Part shown: positions 8,727-18,049 of the stretch, one piece after another
Layout of the letters: each line of letters starts with the position of its first letter
Position numbering within the stretch: position 1 is the first letter of the stretch
Assembly (NCBI GenBank): GCA_001784585.1
Contig: MFRN01000005.1
Coordinates: 35,379 to 70,242, forward strand
Length of the DNA stretch: 34,864 nt
From: Candidatus Melainabacteria bacterium RIFCSPLOWO2_02_FULL_35_15
GTDB lineage: Bacteria > Cyanobacteriota > Vampirovibrionia > 2-02-FULL-35-15
Direction of reading: 5' to 3'
The notes under the pieces: generated by a model
Databases searched by the model: none
What the model saw: the letters and a program-made list of their open reading frames with translations, nothing else
Told to the model about the DNA's origin: nothing
Made by a program: the position numbers and the translations under genes

Positions 8727-9407
8727 TTACCCCAACACCCCCACCTCAAACATTATTCCGTATTTTTTATAAAGCTCCTGAGCTGATTTTGTATCATCCA
8801 GCTCTACTGTTACTGAAATCTTTTTTAAATCTTTTCCAGCCCAGTATCCTAAAGAGCCTGGTGTAGGATAGCCAATATCATGATGTGAAATTAACCCTGT
8901 AGCAACACTTACCTTTTCCGCTAATTCTCTACTCTGTTCACCATCATAATTTACCATTGGCGGGTTTGGAAACTGAATAGTATGGTTTGTATGAATTGCA
9001 ATAATTTTTTTAAAGTTATATTTATTTAATAAACTTACAATGATTTGTGTTTCCGGTTCTGATGCTGGTTTTACACCTGGATAATAAGCACTATTATTAG
9101 CTAATGAAATGCTTTGCCAGCAGCTTGACGGAAAGTTTCTGTTTAAATCCACTCCATTTGCATTTCCTCTCGTCTTAAGTGAAATACCATCAGGATTTAT
9201 ACATGGAATTAAAACTAAAAAACAATCCTTTGGAAATGGTTTATTTTTAATTTCATCTATATACAGCTCACAAACTTCTTTTGACTGTGGTTCTACACCA
9301 TGAATACCACCAATAACAATAGTTTTGTTAAAGGATTTTTCGTTTCCAAAAAAATATCCTTTTATTTCTTTACCTTTTATGCTTTTGCCCAGAATGATTT
9401 CTTTCAT
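8727..9407 (-). CDS. M14-family zinc carboxypeptidase (MpaA-like)
   Basis: All key M14 features are visible: GGIHGVEPQ (His and Glu zinc ligands), NPDG, RGNANGVDLNRNFPS (substrate-binding Arg and Asn), AIHTN (third zinc ligand) and VTVELDD (catalytic Glu). The protein is about 226 residues with no clear signal peptide, like the cytoplasmic murein peptide amidase MpaA that cleaves the D-Glu/diaminopimelate bond of recycled peptides. It is divergent to murE, which makes the same tripeptide linkage, supporting a role in murein peptide recycling (inference). I chose ATG 9407 (MKEIILGKS). The longer TTG frame to 9443 would cross the murE start and add residues unlike the family. Confidence 0.8.
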   Translation of the reverse strand: MKEIILGKSIKGKEIKGYFFGNEKSFNKTIVIGGIHGVEPQSKEVCELYIDEIKNKPFPKDCFLVLIPCINPDGISLKTRGNANGVDLNRNFPSSCWQSISLANNSAYYPGVKPASEPETQIIVSLLNKYNFKKIIAIHTNHTIQFPNPPMVNYDGEQSRELAEKVSVATGLISHHDIGYPTPGSLGYWAGKDLKKISVTVELDDTKSAQELYKKYGIMFEVGVLG

Positions 9408-9431
9408 ATAAGTTAGAATAATATATAAAAC

Positions 9432-10916
9432 ATGAAATATCAACTAACCATTAAAAAAATATCTGACCTCTTTGGATGCAACATTGAAGATAATTCAGTC
9501 ATCACTGGCATTTCATATGATTCCAGGAAGGTAAAAGAAAGTGACATCTTTATATGTTTAATCGGAGAAAAGACGGATGGCCATAATTATATAAAAAAGG
9601 CAGAAGCTAAAGGTGCAAAGGTTATCTTAGCTCAAAAAAAAGTCAATTCGAATCTTCCGGTAATTTACGTGCAGAACACACAAAGTTCAATAGCAAAGCT
9701 TGCAAATCTGTTTTATAAAGAACCTTCAAAAAAAATAAAAATAATCGGGGTTACTGGTACAAACGGAAAAACCACGACTACTCATTTAGTTCAGCATATC
9801 TTTGAAAAAAACAATTTAAAAACTGCAGTTATTGGAACACTTGGAACAAGAGAAAATATAAACAGTAATTATTATGATGCAAAACATACCACCCCGCAGG
9901 CTTCAGATCTTCAGAAACAGTTAAGTAATCTGGTTGAAAAAGATTTTTCGCACCTTGCTATGGAAGTAAGCTCTCATGCACTTAGTCTTCATAGAGCAGA
10001 TGAATGTAATTTTGTAAGCGCTGTACTTACAAATATTACCCAGGATCACCTGGACTTTCACCTTACAATGAATGAATACTGGAGAGCAAAAAGAAAATTA
10101 TTTGAAATGTTGAATTTATCTTTTTGGAAAAACAAATATGCAATTATAAACAAGGATGATGTGTTATTTGAAGAATTTGCAAGGGTTTTAAATAAAGATA
10201 TAAAACTATTTAGCTATGGAGTAAAAAACAAATCTGACTTTCAGGCAAAAGACATTTCTTTTCAGCCAGGCGGTCTGTCTTTTACACTGAGTTCACCAAA
10301 AAGGGAACATAAAGTTAAGTCCAGATTAAACGGTATGTTTAATGTCTATAATCTATTAGCTGCAATCTCTGTTTCTTACGGAGAGGGCATTGAAATAAAT
10401 AAAATTATTGATGCAGTTTCAGATGCAAAAGAAGTACCGGGAAGATTTCAAATTATACAAAATGAAGATTCACCGCTTTGCATAGTAGATTATGCACATA
10501 CACCGGATGGCCTTGAAAATATTTTAACTGCTGCAAGGCTTATGACTCCTAGGGATAGAAAATTAATTTGTGTTTTTGGCTGCGGGGGAGACAGAGACCC
10601 TACCAAACGTCCTAAAATGGGGAAAATTGCAGAAGACCTTTCAGATATTGTAATAGTTACATCAGACAACCCGCGCTCAGAAGATCCAAAACAAATTATC
10701 AGCGATATTTTAAGTGGAATAAAAAACACTTCAAATATAATAGTAGAAACAGACAGAAAAGCAGCTATTGAAACAGCCGTAAAAAAAGCAAATAAAAATG
10801 ATGTTATTGTAATAGCCGGAAAAGGACATGAAGATTATCAGATATTAAAAGATAAGACGATTCACTTTGATGACAGGGAAGTAGTGATGAAGTTACTGCA
10901 AGCATTGACATGCTAA
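9432..10916 (+). CDS. murE: UDP-MurNAc-tripeptide synthetase (meso-DAP adding)
   Basis: A cytoplasmic ATP-dependent ligase that adds the third amino acid to UDP-MurNAc-L-Ala-D-Glu. The domains run in order: the N-terminal UDP-binding part with the GEKTDGHNYI pattern, the P-loop GVTGTNGKTTTTH near residue 110, the carbamylated-lysine region RAKRKLFEML, and the C-terminal DYAHTPDGLENI, FGCGGDRDPTKRPKMG and SDNPRSEDP. The DNPR motif is the known determinant for meso-diaminopimelate rather than lysine, so the wall is probably DAP-type. It overlaps aroE by 7 nt, indicating coupling. Only 24 nt separate its ATG from the divergent peptidase start, so the leader must be very short. Confidence 0.95.
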   Translation: MKYQLTIKKISDLFGCNIEDNSVITGISYDSRKVKESDIFICLIGEKTDGHNYIKKAEAKGAKVILAQKKVNSNLPVIYVQNTQSSIAKLANLFYKEPSKKIKIIGVTGTNGKTTTTHLVQHIFEKNNLKTAVIGTLGTRENINSNYYDAKHTTPQASDLQKQLSNLVEKDFSHLAMEVSSHALSLHRADECNFVSAVLTNITQDHLDFHLTMNEYWRAKRKLFEMLNLSFWKNKYAIINKDDVLFEEFARVLNKDIKLFSYGVKNKSDFQAKDISFQPGGLSFTLSSPKREHKVKSRLNGMFNVYNLLAAISVSYGEGIEINKIIDAVSDAKEVPGRFQIIQNEDSPLCIVDYAHTPDGLENILTAARLMTPRDRKLICVFGCGGDRDPTKRPKMGKIAEDLSDIVIVTSDNPRSEDPKQIISDILSGIKNTSNIIVETDRKAAIETAVKKANKNDVIVIAGKGHEDYQILKDKTIHFDDREVVMKLLQALTC

Positions 10917-11764
10917 AAGAACGTTTAAAACTTGGAATAATAAAGTCTTCTCATACCCATTCGTTATCTTCGATAATGCATACTGCTGCTCTTCAGCACC
11001 TAAATATAAATGGTGAATATAAAGCATATGAAGTAAAATCTGAAGATCTGGAAAAAGTTTTTAAAGAATTAAAGAAGGAGAAGCTAAAAGGAGTAAATGT
11101 CACTATTCCGCATAAAATAAATATTATTCCATTACTTGATGAGTTAACTGAGAGAGCAAAACAAACAGGAGCAGTTAACACTGTAATATTCAAAGACAAA
11201 AAAACAATTGGAGACAATACTGATATTAGTGGATTTTGGGATGCAATTCCGGAAAAAATCAGAAAAGATATTTTTGGAAAAACTATTTCTATCCTTGGAT
11301 GTGGCGGCGCTGCTTATGCATGTGTAATTGCATTTTTATCAAACAATGTCTCTTCAATGAAAATTTATGGCAGAAATAAAAAGAAACTGTCTGATTCTAA
11401 AGATTTTCTTGACAAAACCGTAGAGGCGCTGCATTGCAGCGCCTCTATAAGTATTGATTTATTATCCAATATAGATCTCTCAAATACAAACATCCTTGTA
11501 AACACCACACCAGTTGGCATGTATCCTGATGTGGATGAATGTCCTGTTGAAGAAGAAGATTTAAAGAAATTACCAAAAGATGCTTTCGTCTATGACATTA
11601 TTTACAACCCGCCTGAAACAAAACTTTTACAGTATGCAAAATCATTGGGTTTGGAAACCTTAAATGGTATTGAAATGCTTGTAAGGCAGGGAGCTGAATC
11701 ACTAAACATCTGGCTTGAAAAAGATATTGCGCCAATTGAAGTAATGAGAAACGCTGTCACCTAA
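10910..11764 (+). CDS. aroE: Shikimate dehydrogenase
   Basis: Reduces 3-dehydroshikimate to shikimate with NADPH in aromatic amino acid synthesis. GVNVTIPHK carries the catalytic lysine, GDNTDISGF the partner aspartate, [14 protein letters not shown] the dinucleotide loop, and [10 protein letters not shown] is a family signature. The usual HSxSPxxHN substrate motif is slightly altered here to HSLSSIMHT, and the usual NRT after the Rossmann strand is GRN. The start overlaps the murE stop. The gene contains a 27-bp GC-rich palindrome at 11421-11447 coding about nine extra residues (VEALHCSAS) in a region that normally varies. The 3' end overlaps the carB stop by 4 nt, tail to tail. Confidence 0.9.
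   Translation: MLKERLKLGIIKSSHTHSLSSIMHTAALQHLNINGEYKAYEVKSEDLEKVFKELKKEKLKGVNVTIPHKINIIPLLDELTERAKQTGAVNTVIFKDKKTIGDNTDISGFWDAIPEKIRKDIFGKTISILGCGGAAYACVIAFLSNNVSSMKIYGRNKKKLSDSKDFLDKTVEALHCSASISIDLLSNIDLSNTNILVNTTPVGMYPDVDECPVEEEDLKKLPKDAFVYDIIYNPPETKLLQYAKSLGLETLNGIEMLVRQGAESLNIWLEKDIAPIEVMRNAVT
11421..11447. repeat. 27-bp perfect GC-rich palindrome inside aroE
   Basis: The arms are TAGAGGCGCTGCA and TGCAGCGCCTCTA (13 bp each) around one central T. The element is much more GC-rich than its surroundings and stays in frame (27 bp equals nine codons). It has the same length and the same TA-AG-GC edge pattern as the palindrome at 32851-32877, so both look like copies of one small repeat family. 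Confidence 0.8.
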
Positions 11765-14700
11765 AGGTTTGCGCAACTTCCGATTTGATAATATTCCTGC
11801 AGTGATTTTACATCTACTACTCCTGACTTTAAAGCTCTTATAGCACAAGCTGTTGCACTGGCACCACGGGCAGTCGTTACTACCGGAATGGAATACTGGA
11901 TTGCTGCCTGCCTTATATACCGGTCATCTTCTCTGGCTTCTCTTCCAATTGGAGTATTTATAATAAGCTGAATTTCCTTGTTTTTAATACAATCCACAAT
12001 ATTTGGTCTGCCTTCATATACTTTTTTTACTTCAGTAACGTTAATCCCGTTTTTTCTTAAAATTTTTGCAGTGCCACCTGTAGAATAAATTCCCAGTCCC
12101 ATTTCAAATAACTCTTTGGCAGGAGATACAATTAGTTTTTTATCTCTGTCGTTAACACTTATAAAAACGTTACCTCTTACAGGAAGATGCTGACTGGCTG
12201 CTATCTGGGATTTTGCATAAGAAACACTAAAGTCAGAACTTATACCCATAACTTCACCTGTAGATTTCATTTCCGGTCCAAGAATTATATCTGAACCGGG
12301 AAATTTGTGAAATGGTAAAACCACTTCCTTGACTGAGATATATCTGGGAACTGTTTCTTTTAAACCCAGTTCTTTTATAGTCTTACCAAGCATGATTTTA
12401 CTGGCCATTTTTGCCCATGGAATACCTGTAGCTTTTGATACAAATGGAATGGTACGACTGGCTCTGGGATTAACCTCCAAAACATATAAAATATCATCCT
12501 TAATAGCAAACTGAATATTCATAAGTCCAATAACTTTTAATTCCAGCGCCAGCTTAATTGTGGCTTCCCTGATTTCTTTGATTTGTTTATCGGGAATATT
12601 TTGCGGTGGCAGTACACATGCACTGTCTCCACTGTGAACACCAGCTTCTTCAATGTGCTCCATAATTCCGCAGATTAAGACATCTTTTCCGTCTGAGATT
12701 GCATCTACATCAATCTCAGTAGCATTTTCCAGAAACGTGTCTATTAAAACAGGATGGTCAGGCTCTACTTCAAAAACCTTCTCAATAAATTTTTCCATTT
12801 CATTTAAACTGTAAAATACTTCCATGGCTCTGCCGCCCAGTACAAAGCTTGGTCTGACTAGAAGTGGAAACTTTAACTTTTTAGCAAGTTCTATAGACTC
12901 TGAAATTGAAGTGGTAGAGAAAGATTGAGGCTGGTTTAGTCCCAGTCTTTCAATAACTTTTCTAAAAAGCTCTCTGTCTTCTGCAAGCTGAATACTTTTT
13001 ACTTCGGTCCCTAAGATCTTTACTCCAAGCTCTTCCAGCGGCTTTGCAATATTTAACGGAGTCTGACCACCATACTGAACAATTACTCCTTCTGGTTTTT
13101 CTACTTTATAAATATTAAAAACATCTTCACACGTTAAAGGTTCAAAATATAATCTGTCTGAGACATTATAATCGGTTGAAACTGTTTCCGGGTTTGAGTT
13201 AACCATAAGGGTTTCATATCCATCCTCATGAATCCCAAACGTAGCATGTACACAACAATAATCAAATTCAATTCCCTGTCCTATTCTGTTTGGTCCGCCA
13301 CCTAAAACCATTACTTTCTTTTTGCTGGATTTTTTTACCTCAGATTCAGTCTCTCCTGTTTCATAAGTAGAATAGTGATAAGGTGTGTAAGCTTCAAACT
13401 CACTGGCGCATGTATCAACGGTTTTGTAGACTGGAAAAACTGAGTGTTTTTCTCTTAATTTTCTTATATCAGATTCGGTTACCATGACACACTGAGCAAT
13501 TTGTTTATCACTAAACCCCAGACCCTTTAGATGAAACAATCTTTCTTTATTATCAACTCTGCTCAAACCTTCTTTTTCAATTTTCTTTGTCTCAAGGACA
13601 ATTTCTTCCAGATGTTTTAAAAACCACTGATCAATATCTGTAATAGAATTAATTCTTAAAATTGGAGCACCATTATATAAAGCTGCATAAAGCTGTTTAA
13701 CTCTATCCGGCGTAGGTGTTTGTAATTTGCTTAAAACCTGTTCAAGCGATAAATTTAAAAAAGTCCTGTCATAAAAACCAACCATTTTATTCTCAAGCCC
13801 TCTTAAAGCTTTTTGAAAAGACTCTTTAAATGTTCTGCCTATTGCCATTACTTCTCCTACTGATTTCATCTGGGTAGTTAAAGTATGATCACTGGTAGGA
13901 AATTTTTCACTTGCAAAGCGCGGGATTTTTGTCACTACATAGTCAATGGCAGGTTCAAAGCTGGCAAATGTGGTTTTTGTAATATCATTTGGGATTTCAT
14001 CCAGTGTATATCCTACTGATAACTTTGCTGCAATCTTTGCAATAGGAAAACCAGTGGCTTTACTAGCCAGCGCACTGGATCTGGATACACGGGGATTCAT
14101 TTCAATAACCACTATCCGTCCATCTTTTGGATTTACTGCAAACTGAATATTACTTCCGCCGGTTTCTACCCCGATTGCACGAATAATTTTTATAGATGCA
14201 TCGCGCAATTTCTGGTACTGCTTATCAGTTAAAGTCTGTGCCGGTGCAACTGTTATAGAATCTCCTGTATGAATTCCCATCGGATCAAAATTTTCAATCG
14301 AGCAAATTATAACCACATTGTCAGCAAGATCTCTCATTACTTCCAGCTCATATTCTTTATATCCAAGAACACTTTCTTCCAGAAGCACCTGATGAATCGG
14401 GCTTATTTCAAGCGCCCGATCCAGCATAGATTCAAACTCATCTTTGTTATAAGCTATTCCTCCGCCTGTACCCCCCAGAGTAAATGCCGGCCTTAAAATT
14501 AAGGGATAACCAATTTCATTTGCCATATAAACACCGTCAGTTTTTGATTTGACAATATACGATTTTGGCACTTCAAGCCCAATTTCAAGCATTTTATTTT
14601 TAAATAGTTCCCTGTCTTCTGCTAGTTTTATCGCCTGGAGCTTTGCACCTATTAATTCAACCCCATATTTATTCAGGATCCCTTTGTCTGCTAACTGAAC

Positions 14701-14997
14701 TGCAATATTCAGGCTGGTTTGCCCACCCATTGTTGGAAGCAGTGCATCGGGTCTTTCTTTTTCTATAATTGCCCGGACAAGCTCACAAGTAATAGGTTCA
14801 ATGTATGTTTTGTCTGCAAGCTCCGGATCGGTCATTATTGTGGCAGGATTTGAATTTATAAGAATAATTTCATAACCTTCTTCTTTAAGAGCTTTGCAAG
14901 CCTGTGTACCGGAATAATCAAACTCACACGCCTGACCAATAACAATAGGTCCTGCACCGATTAATAAGATTTTTTTTATGTCTTTCCGCTTTGGCAT
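11761..14997 (-). CDS. carB: Carbamoyl-phosphate synthase large subunit
   Basis: A complete 1078-residue enzyme that makes carbamoyl phosphate for pyrimidines and arginine from ammonia delivered by CarA. Two tandem ATP-grasp halves are visible: the first starts [20 protein letters not shown], with [12 protein letters not shown] and [20 protein letters not shown]; the second has [29 protein letters not shown] and [19 protein letters not shown]. The C-terminal ~140 residues ([36 protein letters not shown]) form the MGS-like allosteric domain. CarA is not in the window. The region upstream of the ATG is almost entirely a MITE-like inverted repeat, so the promoter must lie in or beyond it. Confidence 0.96.
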   Translation of the reverse strand: MPKRKDIKKILLIGAGPIVIGQACEFDYSGTQACKALKEEGYEIILINSNPATIMTDPELADKTYIEPITCELVRAIIEKERPDALLPTMGGQTSLNIAVQLADKGILNKYGVELIGAKLQAIKLAEDRELFKNKMLEIGLEVPKSYIVKSKTDGVYMANEIGYPLILRPAFTLGGTGGGIAYNKDEFESMLDRALEISPIHQVLLEESVLGYKEYELEVMRDLADNVVIICSIENFDPMGIHTGDSITVAPAQTLTDKQYQKLRDASIKIIRAIGVETGGSNIQFAVNPKDGRIVVIEMNPRVSRSSALASKATGFPIAKIAAKLSVGYTLDEIPNDITKTTFASFEPAIDYVVTKIPRFASEKFPTSDHTLTTQMKSVGEVMAIGRTFKESFQKALRGLENKMVGFYDRTFLNLSLEQVLSKLQTPTPDRVKQLYAALYNGAPILRINSITDIDQWFLKHLEEIVLETKKIEKEGLSRVDNKERLFHLKGLGFSDKQIAQCVMVTESDIRKLREKHSVFPVYKTVDTCASEFEAYTPYHYSTYETGETESEVKKSSKKKVMVLGGGPNRIGQGIEFDYCCVHATFGIHEDGYETLMVNSNPETVSTDYNVSDRLYFEPLTCEDVFNIYKVEKPEGVIVQYGGQTPLNIAKPLEELGVKILGTEVKSIQLAEDRELFRKVIERLGLNQPQSFSTTSISESIELAKKLKFPLLVRPSFVLGGRAMEVFYSLNEMEKFIEKVFEVEPDHPVLIDTFLENATEIDVDAISDGKDVLICGIMEHIEEAGVHSGDSACVLPPQNIPDKQIKEIREATIKLALELKVIGLMNIQFAIKDDILYVLEVNPRASRTIPFVSKATGIPWAKMASKIMLGKTIKELGLKETVPRYISVKEVVLPFHKFPGSDIILGPEMKSTGEVMGISSDFSVSYAKSQIAASQHLPVRGNVFISVNDRDKKLIVSPAKELFEMGLGIYSTGGTAKILRKNGINVTEVKKVYEGRPNIVDCIKNKEIQLIINTPIGREAREDDRYIRQAAIQYSIPVVTTARGASATACAIRALKSGVVDVKSLQEYYQIGSCANL

Positions 14998-15006
14998 AGT
15001 AGTTAA

Positions 15007-15148
15007 TTGTCATTGCGAGGAGCGTAAGCGACGAAGCAATCTTATACGGTATCTAGTGCATAATAACAATACCTTAAGGCTGCCTTATTTATCTTGATAT
15101 TGGTATAAGATTGCCGCGTCGTCACTTCGTTCCTCCTCGCAATGACAA
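15007..15148. repeat. MITE-like inverted repeat filling the carB upstream gap
   Basis: The left end is TTGTCATTGCGAGGAG and the right end is its exact complement, CTCCTCGCAATGACAA. Twelve further paired bases (GCAATCTTATAC/GTATAAGATTGC) flank a diverged middle and a 55-nt core. The repeat starts 10 nt before the carB ATG and ends 2 nt before the stop of the unknown gene at 15150. I remember the CATTGCGAGGAGC...GCAATC pattern as a dispersed non-coding repeat in many unrelated bacteria. There is no transposase in it. Confidence 0.8.
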
Positions 15149-15149
15149 A

Positions 15150-15629
15150 TCAACAAACATTAAACAACTCCTCCTTTTCCTTACTTAGTTCTTCCACAAA
15201 GGAAATTATATTTTTTTCACTCATGAAAAATCTTACTCCAAATCCATCCCACGAATAGTGATTTGAAATTACATTTCCTGCATCCAGCCAGCATGTAGCA
15301 GAATAGCCTCTGTGAGATCGTTCAAGTATTAGTTCAAATGATGGCTCATTTGGTTCAAATGAAAACATTGTAGATTTTTTATCTCTTAAAAATTTTTTTA
15401 TTCCACAGGTTAAATTTTCAATTTCATTTACAGGTTTTAAGGCAAGAACATAATCACCGGCTCCTTTATTTTTTAACTCCAGCTCATATATTAAACTTTT
15501 CTCACCGCTTGTAAGAATAATTTTATACGGTATCCAGGATATTGCAATTTTATTTTTTATCTTGTCTTTTAAAAAAAGTAATTCTAAGCTCGATTTTATT
15601 TCTTCATCTTCTGAAATCAGTTTTGCCAT
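15150..15629 (-). CDS. Protein of unknown function, 159 residues
   Basis: I do not recognise this protein. It has no signal peptide or membrane segment, and appears to be a mixed alpha/beta cytoplasmic protein. A distinctive stretch near residues 113-140 reads ATCWLDAGNVISNHYSWDGF, then GVRFF, followed by a helix (NIISFVEELSKEKEEL). The alternating hydrophobic pattern in EPSFELILERSHRG suggests beta strands. Codon use and base composition match the neighbours. ATG 15629 is a natural start (MAKLISEDEEIKSS). It is divergent from ribF with a short shared upstream region, and its stop touches the repeat upstream of carB. A WapI-like or immunity-type fold is conceivable but is only a guess. Confidence 0.6.
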   Translation of the reverse strand: MAKLISEDEEIKSSLELLFLKDKIKNKIAISWIPYKIILTSGEKSLIYELELKNKGAGDYVLALKPVNEIENLTCGIKKFLRDKKSTMFSFEPNEPSFELILERSHRGYSATCWLDAGNVISNHYSWDGFGVRFFMSEKNIISFVEELSKEKEELFNVC

Positions 15630-15646
15630 TACAATTCATTTATATC

Positions 15647-15668
15647 ACACATCGTATACACGGTGTGT
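15647..15668. promoter_or_regulatory. Imperfect dyad between two divergent genes
   Basis: An imperfect 22-bp inverted repeat with ends ACACA and TGTGT, in which eight of the nine outer base pairs match, sits in the gap between the unknown gene (start 15629) and ribF (start 15687). Its place between divergent starts is suitable for an operator. No matching regulator is evident. Confidence 0.35.
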
Positions 15669-15686
15669 TATCCTTTAATTTGTAAA

Positions 15687-16625
15687 ATGCAGCTCTATAA
15701 TCAAATCAAACAAAACATATTTCCAAAAGGATCAGGTATTGCACTTGGGGTATTTGATGGTGTACATCTGGGACATGCAGGAATAATAAAAAACGCTGTT
15801 GATTTTGCAAAAAAAAATAATTTAACTTCAGTTGTGGCTACTTTTTCAAATCATCCTCACTCTGAAATTACAGGACAAGCGCCGAAGTTATTAAGTACAT
15901 TTGAAGACCGGTTAACTTTGATTGAAAATTTAGGAGTAGATGCATTTTTTGCTCTTGAGTTTAATTCCAGATTAAGGCACATGAGTGCCCAGGATTATTT
16001 TACTAAAGTATTAGTCGACTGTTTAAACGCAAAGTACATAAGTGTAGGATATGATCACAAGTTTGGTTTTAATCAGGAAGGTACGACTGACAAATTAAAA
16101 GAATGGGGAGCAAAATTTTCCATAACCGTTCATGTAAACCAGCCAATAAATATTCATGATGAACCAATTAGCAGTACAAGAATAAGAAAAGATCTGTCTG
16201 CAGGACAAGTAAAAGCTACAAGTCTTTTACTTGGCAGATATTACTCAGTACACGGGAAAATAACACAAGGATTAAAACGTGGTACGGAACTGGGCTTTCC
16301 TACTGCAAATATAATGATTCCAAGCGGTCTTATTATCCCGGCTGCCGGCGTTTATGCAGGATTTGCTGATTTACCGGGTGAAAATAAAAAGAAATTACAG
16401 TGTGTAATAAATATCGGTTACTGTCCTACTTTCAAGGAAAGTCATACTGAATTAAAAGTTGAAGCTCACATTTTAGATTTTCCATATAAAGAACTTTATA
16501 ACCAGAATATAAAAATAGAGTTCGTTGAAAGGCTTAGAAATGAAGAAAAATTTTCATCAAAAGAAGAACTTATTAAACAAATTAAAAAAGATTGTGAAGT
16601 GGGGAGGAAAATTTTAGCTGTTTAA
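15687..16625 (+). CDS. ribF: Bifunctional riboflavin kinase / FAD synthetase
   Basis: Makes FMN from riboflavin and then FAD. The N-terminal nucleotidyltransferase half has ALGVFDGVHLGHAGII (nucleotide-binding HxGH) and the later EPISSTRIRKDL. The C-terminal kinase half has RGTELGFPTANI, AAGVYAGFADL, INIGYCPTF and VEAHILDFP, ending with FVERLRNEEKFSSKEELIKQ. The chosen ATG at 15687 (MQLYNQIKQ) gives 312 residues. The frame is open from a GTG at 15663, but those eight residues (MCYPLICK) are unlike the family and overlap the dyad at 15647-15668. No FMN riboswitch is visible in the short leader. It converges on the aspartase gene. Confidence 0.92.
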   Translation: MQLYNQIKQNIFPKGSGIALGVFDGVHLGHAGIIKNAVDFAKKNNLTSVVATFSNHPHSEITGQAPKLLSTFEDRLTLIENLGVDAFFALEFNSRLRHMSAQDYFTKVLVDCLNAKYISVGYDHKFGFNQEGTTDKLKEWGAKFSITVHVNQPINIHDEPISSTRIRKDLSAGQVKATSLLLGRYYSVHGKITQGLKRGTELGFPTANIMIPSGLIIPAAGVYAGFADLPGENKKKLQCVINIGYCPTFKESHTELKVEAHILDFPYKELYNQNIKIEFVERLRNEEKFSSKEELIKQIKKDCEVGRKILAV

Positions 16626-16637
16626 TAACGTAACTGA

Positions 16638-18014
16638 TTATTTTCCTACCTGTTTTTCCAGATTAAGTGCTTCTTCTAATTTGTTTTTATCCACTAGTTT
16701 TCCTTCTTCGCAGACCTGCTTAATGGTCTTTCCTTTTGCAATAGCTTCTTTTACTACTTCTGCTGTTTTTAAGTACCCTAAAACAGGATTCAAGGCAGTG
16801 GCATTTGATACGCTGCCTTCAGCGTATTTTCTACACCTGTCAGTATTTGCAGTTATTCCTTTTACACATTTTTCATTCCAGACATTTAGTGCATTTGTAA
16901 ATATTTTTATGCTGTGCAGAAGATTGAAATTAATTACAGGCATCATTACATTCAGTTCAAACTGACCAGCTTGTGAGCAATAATCAATGGTAGTAGCACA
17001 GCCAATAACCTGAAAACAAACCTGATTCATCATCTCTGCCATGGATGGATTTACTTTACCAGGCATGATAGAGGAACCTGGCTGAACAGCAGGTAATTTA
17101 ATCTCTGATAATCCTGTAGTTGGCCCAGAGTCCATTAGGCGTAAATCATTACAAATTTTTGTAAGATCAAGGGCTAAATTTCTAAGTGCACCAGCTACTG
17201 ATACAAATGGAGTCATAGTCTGCATGGCAAGCATTAAATCTGATGCTCCCTGTAAGTCACAGTTCATAAGTTTGCTTAATTCTGAAACAATCTTTAGCTG
17301 GTACTGAGGATGAGCATTTAATCCTGTCCCTGCAGCAGTTCCACCAATGCCAAGAACTTTAAGTTCATTAAATGCATTTTCAAGTCTGATTTTATGATCA
17401 TGCATTACTCTGGAATAAACCTGAAACTCTCTGCCAAGCCTTACCGGAACTGCATCCTGAAGATGTGTTCTGCCTGCTTTTATAATCAGAAAAAACTCAT
17501 CTCCCTTTTTAGCAAAAGATTTTGAACATCTTTCTATAACCTCTAACAAATCTTTTGATTTAATAAGAGCAGCTAATCTCATAGCTGTAGGAAAAAAATC
17601 ATTTGTAGATTGAGCACAGTTTACATGATCATTTGGACTGACCAGTTTTGAATCACCTTTTTTACCACCGAGGATTTCTATGGCACGATTAGCTAAGACT
17701 TCATTTGTATTCATATTATGTGAAGTGCCGGCTCCTGCCTGATAAACATCTACTACAAAGTTTTCAGATAATTTTCCACTTAAGACTTCATCAGAGGCTT
17801 TAATAATAGCTTCTGAAAGTTTTTTATCTAATTGGTTTAGATCAGCATTCACTTTTGCTGCTGCTCTTTTAATACAGACGCTTGCTTTTATAAAATCAGG
17901 ATCTGCTTTTATTCCTGAAATAGGAAAATTTTCTATCGCTCTTGCAGTCTGTACCCCATAATAAACTTCATCCGAAATATCAAAAACACCCATTGAATCT
18001 TTTTCTTGTCGCAT
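16638..18014 (-). CDS. aspA: Aspartate ammonia-lyase (fumarase/aspartase superfamily)
   Basis: Catalyses reversible deamination of aspartate to fumarate. The superfamily loop GSSIMPGKVNP near residue 315 carries the catalytic serine. AGTSHNMNTNEVLANRA, STNDFFPTAMRLA and GRTHLQDAVPVRLG are substrate-site motifs. Start MRQEKDSMGVFDISDEVYYG, then VQTARAIENFPISG, and LQDAV rather than LMDAT, favour aspartase over class II fumarase; this is judged from remembered family patterns, and fumarase (fumC) remains possible. The 458-residue length fits. ATG 18014 follows a perfect TATAAT box by only 9 nt with no ribosome binding site, so the message may be leaderless. Its fumarate product would connect to the succinate dehydrogenase genes further along. 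Confidence 0.78.
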   Translation of the reverse strand: MRQEKDSMGVFDISDEVYYGVQTARAIENFPISGIKADPDFIKASVCIKRAAAKVNADLNQLDKKLSEAIIKASDEVLSGKLSENFVVDVYQAGAGTSHNMNTNEVLANRAIEILGGKKGDSKLVSPNDHVNCAQSTNDFFPTAMRLAALIKSKDLLEVIERCSKSFAKKGDEFFLIIKAGRTHLQDAVPVRLGREFQVYSRVMHDHKIRLENAFNELKVLGIGGTAAGTGLNAHPQYQLKIVSELSKLMNCDLQGASDLMLAMQTMTPFVSVAGALRNLALDLTKICNDLRLMDSGPTTGLSEIKLPAVQPGSSIMPGKVNPSMAEMMNQVCFQVIGCATTIDYCSQAGQFELNVMMPVINFNLLHSIKIFTNALNVWNEKCVKGITANTDRCRKYAEGSVSNATALNPVLGYLKTAEVVKEAIAKGKTIKQVCEEGKLVDKNKLEEALNLEKQVGK

Positions 18015-18023
18015 AGCATTTTA

Positions 18024-18029
18024 ATTATA
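18024..18029 (-). promoter_or_regulatory. -10 box (TATAAT) of aspA
   Basis: A consensus TATAAT on the minus strand ends 9 nt before the aspA ATG. A transcript starting the usual ~7 nt after a -10 box would have almost no leader. The -35 region is not clear. Confidence 0.5.
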
Positions 18030-18032
18030 CAT

Positions 18033-18038
18033 TATGCT
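18033..18038 (+). promoter_or_regulatory. Possible -10 box (TATGCT) of the NicO-type gene
   Basis: TATGCT lies 11 nt before the ATG at 18050, in the 35-bp gap between divergent starts. There is no ribosome binding site. A weak TTGTCG 21 nt upstream is too far for a normal -35. Confidence 0.35.
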
Positions 18039-18049
18039 AGAATCCACTC

